NCBI GenBank assembly: GCA_002968845.1
Contig: PVBG01000027.1
Span: forward strand, 1-64,000
Length of the DNA: 64,000 nt
Origin: Neorhizobium tomejilense
GTDB lineage: Bacteria > Pseudomonadota > Alphaproteobacteria > Rhizobiales > Rhizobiaceae
Direction of reading: 5' to 3'
Shown here piece by piece: positions 60,323 to 64,000 of this stretch (positions are counted from its first letter, which is position 1; every line of letters starts with the position of its first letter). Under the pieces are notes generated by a model. The model had not been told where the DNA came from. It saw only the letters and a list, made by a program, of their open reading frames with translations, and did not search any database. The translations under genes and the position numbers were made by a program.

Positions 60323-62653
60323 ATGAACCCGATGAAAGAGACAGAAGCGAAGACGCTGTCGACGGATGTGTATCTGTCGTTCGTCACGTCGCTATTTGGA
60401 AATCGCGGCACATTATGGACCGGCGTGGTTGTTCACGTCCTGTGGTGCCTGCTCGTTTTCCACTACAGCGGTGCGCAATTCTATCTCCTGTTCGCCTGCG
60501 GCTTCGCGGCGGTCTTTGCCTATCGCATGTACTGGTTCCAGCGGTTCGACAAAGTGGACAAGGGGGCGCTGACCTATGACGGCATCGCCGCCTGGGAGCA
60601 GCAATATGTGATCGGCGCGTTCCTCGCGGCCTTTCTGCTCGGCATCGCCAGCGGCTATGCCCTGCTGGTGCTGGAAAACCCGTTCGTCGGCTTCACCTGC
60701 ATCGCCATGACGCTCGGCTCAATGATGTCGATCGTCGGCCGCAACTATGGTTCGCGCATCGCCGTCGATCTCCAGACGCTCGGCTGTTGCGGCCCGATCC
60801 TGATCGCCTGCCTGTTCACCGAGGATCTGCATCTGGCGCTGATGTCGCTGCTGCTCATCCCCTTCGGTCTGACCACAAGGTCGATGGCCAACGGGGTGCG
60901 CGAATTCCTTTATGAAAACGTCATCGCGTCGCGGAAGATGGCAATCATCGCCGGCCGTTTCGATATCGCCTTGAAGACGATTTCTCACGGCCTGGTGATG
61001 CTCGACGGCGAAGGCAAGATCCAGGTGATCAACCGCCGCGCCCGCGATCTGCTCGGCCTCGACAAGAAGAGCGATCTCAAGGACCGCGATTTCGCCGCCG
61101 TGCTCTGCGAGGACGCGGAGAATGCGCCCGAGACCATCCTGCGTCAGCTTTCCAAACTGGCCGACGGCTCGCTGGAGCGCGCGCTCTTCAAGTTCAAGGA
61201 CGACCGCCATCTCGAATTTTCGGTCAGCCCGCGCACCGACGGCGGTGTCGTGCTGATCTTCGAAGACGTCACCGCCCGTCTCGCAGCCGAGGAAAAGGTG
61301 CTGCACATGGTGCGGTTCGACGCCTTGACCGGCCTGCCGAACCGCGGCCACTTCGCCGATCTTGCGACGAAGAAGCTGAAGCGGAGGGGCGAAGCCCTGG
61401 CGGCGCTCGCGATGTTCGACGTTGACGGGTTCAAGCATGTCAACGACCTGCGCGGCCACGTGGTCGGCGACCGTTTGCTTGCGGCGATCGCGGCAAGGCT
61501 TACAGCACTGAAGAGCGACGGACTGCTGGCGGGCCGCCTGGTCGGTGACGAGTTCGTCGTGTTGCTGACCGGCGGCGACGACGATTGCGAGCTGGAGCGT
61601 CAGATCCGCCGCATCCACGCCGAGATTCAGGGCGACTATTACGTCGACGGGCTTCGTCTTCCCGTTTCGATGAACAGCGGCTGCGTCATCCTGCCGTCGC
61701 AGGACTTCGACATGGAAAACTGGCAGATCAAGGCGGACCTTGCCCTCAACCATGCGAAATCCACCGGCAACGGCACGCTGACAGTGTTCCTTTCGGAAAT
61801 GGACGCCCAGTATATCGACGAGCAGAAGCTCCGCGTCGACCTTCGCCAGGCGATCGAAAACCACGGCCTGCATGTCGTCTACCAGCCGATGTATCGCCCC
61901 GACGGTTCCGGCATCGAATGCAGCGAGGCGCTGGTGCGCTGGCGCCATCCGGAGCGCGGCATGGTGGGGCCGAACGTCTTCATCCCGATGGCCGAGGACA
62001 TGGGGCTCGTCTCGCACATCACTCACCTCGTGCTCGACCAGGCCTGCCGCGACTGCGCGACCTGGCCGGAGCCTATGGCCGTTTCCGTCAACCTTTCGAT
62101 CCAGGACCTGCGCAACGACGACATCGTCGGTTATGTGGCGGACGTGCTGAAGCGCTATTCGCTCGATCCGTCGCGGCTGCATCTCGAAGTCACCGAAAGC
62201 TGCTTCATGGACGAGCCGGTGGCGGTCAGCGCCATTCTCAACCAGTTCCGCGTGACCGGGGTGACGATCGCGATCGACGATTTCGGCACCGGCTTCTCGA
62301 GCCTCAGCTATCTCGACTCTCTGCCGCTCGACGTGGTCAAGATCGACCGGGCGTTCATCCGCAATATCGCCGAGGACCAGCGCAAGCTAAAGCTCCTGCG
62401 CGGCATCGTGCATCTGTCCCGCGAACTCGGCCTCAAGATCGTCGTCGAAGGCGTGGAGACCAAGGAACAGCTCGCGCTGATCAACCGCCATCGGTTCTCC
62501 GATCTGGTCCAGGGTTACGTGTTCTCCGTGCCGGTCGCTTCCGAAAAAATCATCGAACTGGCGGCCGAGGCCGCTCCTGGCGCCAAGCTTTCGTCCATCC
62601 GGCGTGGTGCCAAAAATGCACAGGCCTCGCCTCTTCGGGCCGCCGCGCGCTAA
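60323..62653 (+). CDS. Membrane PAS-GGDEF-EAL protein with a VGDEF motif
   Basis: A 776-residue protein with N-terminal hydrophobic segments (about 30-190), a PAS-like domain (about 215-310: TISHGLVMLDGEGKIQVINRRARDLLGLD), a GGDEF domain and an EAL domain. The catalytic motif is VGDEF (RLVGDEFVVLL near residue 406) in place of GGDEF, so cyclase activity is doubtful. The EAL domain is intact: CSEALVRWRHP, SVNLSIQDL, AIDDFGTGFSSLSYL, VVEGVETKEQ. Phosphodiesterase is the likelier activity. The Met at 60323 is used; Met 60332 is also possible. Confidence 0.88.
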   Translation: MNPMKETEAKTLSTDVYLSFVTSLFGNRGTLWTGVVVHVLWCLLVFHYSGAQFYLLFACGFAAVFAYRMYWFQRFDKVDKGALTYDGIAAWEQQYVIGAFLAAFLLGIASGYALLVLENPFVGFTCIAMTLGSMMSIVGRNYGSRIAVDLQTLGCCGPILIACLFTEDLHLALMSLLLIPFGLTTRSMANGVREFLYENVIASRKMAIIAGRFDIALKTISHGLVMLDGEGKIQVINRRARDLLGLDKKSDLKDRDFAAVLCEDAENAPETILRQLSKLADGSLERALFKFKDDRHLEFSVSPRTDGGVVLIFEDVTARLAAEEKVLHMVRFDALTGLPNRGHFADLATKKLKRRGEALAALAMFDVDGFKHVNDLRGHVVGDRLLAAIAARLTALKSDGLLAGRLVGDEFVVLLTGGDDDCELERQIRRIHAEIQGDYYVDGLRLPVSMNSGCVILPSQDFDMENWQIKADLALNHAKSTGNGTLTVFLSEMDAQYIDEQKLRVDLRQAIENHGLHVVYQPMYRPDGSGIECSEALVRWRHPERGMVGPNVFIPMAEDMGLVSHITHLVLDQACRDCATWPEPMAVSVNLSIQDLRNDDIVGYVADVLKRYSLDPSRLHLEVTESCFMDEPVAVSAILNQFRVTGVTIAIDDFGTGFSSLSYLDSLPLDVVKIDRAFIRNIAEDQRKLKLLRGIVHLSRELGLKIVVEGVETKEQLALINRHRFSDLVQGYVFSVPVASEKIIELAAEAAPGAKLSSIRRGAKNAQASPLRAAAR

Positions 62654-62708
62654 ATTCCGCCTGAAATTAGAACAGCGTTAACGGTTTTGGGACGCCGGCG
62701 AGGGGTCG

Positions 62709-62723
62709 TTAACCGTTTGTTAA
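62709..62723 (+). promoter_or_regulatory. CtrA box 1
   Basis: TTAA-CCGTTTG-TTAA is a perfect TTAA-N7-TTAA, 85 bp before the FeeM-like start. TTAACC with TATTCA 16 bp downstream could be the promoter it overlaps. Confidence 0.7.
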
Positions 62724-62787
62724 CCATAACATTTAGAATTTTATTCAATTCGTTGCCCATTCATTGCGGGCTATGGGTCTTTTAGGG

Positions 62788-62802
62788 TTAATCCATGGTT
62801 AA
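62788..62802 (+). promoter_or_regulatory. CtrA box 2
   Basis: TTAA-TCCATGG-TTAA is a second perfect match, ending 5 bp before the ATG at 62808. Bound CtrA here would probably repress or block elongation, whereas box 1 is in an activating position. Confidence 0.65.
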
Positions 62803-62807
62803 AGCTC

Positions 62808-63581
62808 ATGGAACAAATCCCAATGCCCTTAGGCCAATCATTTTCTGACGGAAACTTTTCAGCAAAACTTCTCTCCACGCTCGACCATGTCGAATATCGG
62901 CGTATCGAGAGCAACGAGGATTTCGAAGATATCGCCAGGCTGCGATACAGGGCCTACAAGACCCACAACGTGCTGCCGGTGGCGGCGACCAAGCTCATCG
63001 ACGAGATCGACTTCGACAAAAATGCGCATGTCTTCGGCGTCTATTACGACGAGGAACTGGTCAGCACGATCCGCCTCCACCACGTCACGCCGGAGCACAG
63101 GGTCTGCCAGTCGATCAGCATTTTCCCCGAGGCCGTGAACGGCCTTCTGGATGCCGGAATGACATTGATCGATTCAGCGCGTTTCGCCATTGCTCCGGAA
63201 TATGCCAGCGAACTTTCGGCCATGCCTTACCTGACGGTGCGGCTGACGCCGGTCGCGGCGATCTATTTCGACGCGGACCGCGTGCTGCAGCCGATCCGTC
63301 CGGCGCATGCGGCATTTTATCGCCGGTTCTTCTATGCCCAGCCGGTGGTGCCGCCGCGGCGGATCCCGCAATACGATTTCGATCTGATGCTGCTCGCATC
63401 GCAGACCCGTGAATTGCGCTCCAAGATGATGAAGCGCTTCCCGGCGTTTCAGTCGGAGGCCTATGAGCGCCGCCTGCTGTTTGCGCGCTCCTCGAATTTC
63501 GACACGGCGCCGCTCACCATCCTGCCGACGGCCCGCATCGCCGGCCGGCCGAACTCCCCCGAAATGTCCTACCTGACCTGA
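62808..63581 (+). CDS. FeeM-like N-acyl amino acid synthase
   Basis: A 257-residue GNAT-fold protein of the FeeM/autoinducer-synthase-like group. RLRYRAYKTHNVLP near residue 45, DEIDFDKNAHVFGVYYDEELVSTIRLHHV and DSARFAIAPEY are the pattern shared with N-acyl amino acid synthases, which join an acyl group from acyl-ACP to an amino acid. The last 90 residues are variable. No ribosome site before 62808. It follows a c-di-GMP protein and two CtrA boxes. The product is unknown. Confidence 0.75.
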   Translation: MEQIPMPLGQSFSDGNFSAKLLSTLDHVEYRRIESNEDFEDIARLRYRAYKTHNVLPVAATKLIDEIDFDKNAHVFGVYYDEELVSTIRLHHVTPEHRVCQSISIFPEAVNGLLDAGMTLIDSARFAIAPEYASELSAMPYLTVRLTPVAAIYFDADRVLQPIRPAHAAFYRRFFYAQPVVPPRRIPQYDFDLMLLASQTRELRSKMMKRFPAFQSEAYERRLLFARSSNFDTAPLTILPTARIAGRPNSPEMSYLT

Positions 63582-63771
63582 AGCTCTGAAGCTTGGGCGT
63601 ACCGGAAGCCATTGTGGCGGCATTGCGCTTTCCCATGGCTTTGTGTAAGGCCTGAAGTGACCTCCATCGTGCCGAACGAGGCATGATTCCGGATGTCGAC
63701 AAGGGTTTTCCCCGCAGGCGCCGACGCTTCGATCGAGCGGGCGCGTGCGGCTGATGAAGGAGACGGGACTG
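63582..63771. other. Intergenic region before coxCB-like gene
   Basis: 190 bp with no recognisable structure beyond a GAAGGAGACGGG ribosome site at its end. Confidence 0.5.
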
Positions 63772-63996
63772 ATGGACAATCACCATAGCGGGCCGGTGGA
63801 AACGGGTGCTTCGATGGACTATGCGGAACACGACAGGACCTACAACGCCTTCATCGCAGGTGCGAAATGGGGCACGATGGTCATCGTCGTTCTGATGATC
63901 GCCATGGCTGCCGGTTTCTTCGGTGGAGCGGGCTTCATCGGCAGCCTTCTCGTCTTCATCATTCTCAATATAGCCGGCGTTTTCCTGCTGCGTTGA
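63772..63996 (+). CDS. aa3-type cytochrome c oxidase subunit IV-like protein
   Basis: A 74-residue protein with a hydrophilic N-terminus (MDYAEHDRTYNAFIAGAKWGT, in which the DxxxHxxTYxxF pattern is typical) and one or two hydrophobic segments to the end. It is a member of the small aa3-type oxidase subunit IV family found in alphaproteobacteria. Met 63772 is used because of GGAG upstream; an earlier Met at 63754 is possible. It stands alone at the window edge. Confidence 0.85.
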   Translation: MDNHHSGPVETGASMDYAEHDRTYNAFIAGAKWGTMVIVVLMIAMAAGFFGGAGFIGSLLVFIILNIAGVFLLR

Positions 63997-64000
63997 TCCG

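Noticed and set aside
1..64000. tRNA, rRNA, IS elements, prophage or CRISPR arrays
   Set aside because: No transposase or phage genes, no regular repeat-spacer pattern and no tRNA-like cloverleaf noticed; a dedicated scan could still find a small RNA gene.

Overview
The window is a gene-dense, GC-rich (roughly 60-65% by eye) chromosomal segment of an alphaproteobacterium, most likely a member of the Rhizobiaceae (Rhizobium/Agrobacterium/Neorhizobium group; genus not resolved). The signs are CtrA-type TTAA-N7-TTAA boxes, a long speF-type leader before an ornithine decarboxylase, an aa3-type oxidase subunit IV, a rhizobial-style intergenic palindromic repeat family, and many ABC, TRAP and LysR/LacI genes. 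I see no rRNA, tRNA, phage, insertion sequence or CRISPR.

Layout. 0-6 kb: gltX, an SLC13 permease, glutathione peroxidase, a TumE-like toxin with an HTH partner, and a TerC-family membrane protein. 5.8-9.5 kb: a TetR repressor divergent from an emrAB efflux operon; the shared promoter region has two near-identical palindromic operators. 9.6-22.4 kb: a sugar block with a LacI regulator, xylB, xylA, a ribose-type ABC importer, a COG1082 isomerase-fold enzyme, a Gfo/Idh dehydrogenase, a higA gene beside a frameshifted higB, and a GH1 beta-glucosidase. The regulator and importer promoters share the same 17-base sequence, which suggests one regulon. 22.6-25.3 kb: metNIQ, then an intrinsic terminator.

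25.3-42 kb: a CHASE4-GGDEF-EAL enzyme; a RidA gene behind a 42-bp perfect palindrome made of two 17-bp operators; trhO; a CYTH/CHAD pair; eda; a DUF533 protein; VOC and GNAT genes; LysR/oxidoreductase pairs; a NicO plus DUF1007 metal-efflux pair; a glycosyltransferase; and ornithine decarboxylase with its leader and an adjacent GNAT gene. 42-54 kb: ompW with a perfect FNR/FixK box, a tautomerase/SDR pair with a divergent LysR, two small hypotheticals, a serine hydrolase, a GGDEF protein, a WD40 gene with a COG0523 (CobW-like) GTPase and a possible Zur box, vapBC, a creatininase-family gene, and MarR and LacI regulators. 54-64 kb: a PuuD-like hydrolase, a TakP-like TRAP transporter whose binding-protein gene is separated from its membrane genes by an fkbM methyltransferase, a PAS-(V)GDEF-EAL protein, a FeeM-like N-acyl amino acid synthase under two perfect CtrA boxes, and an oxidase subunit IV.

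The observations most worth following are the CtrA-box-controlled N-acyl amino acid synthase beside a c-di-GMP protein, the sugar cluster that may be an oxidative glycoside pathway with its shared promoter/operator, the operator array before ridA, and the frameshifted HigB toxin next to intact HigA.
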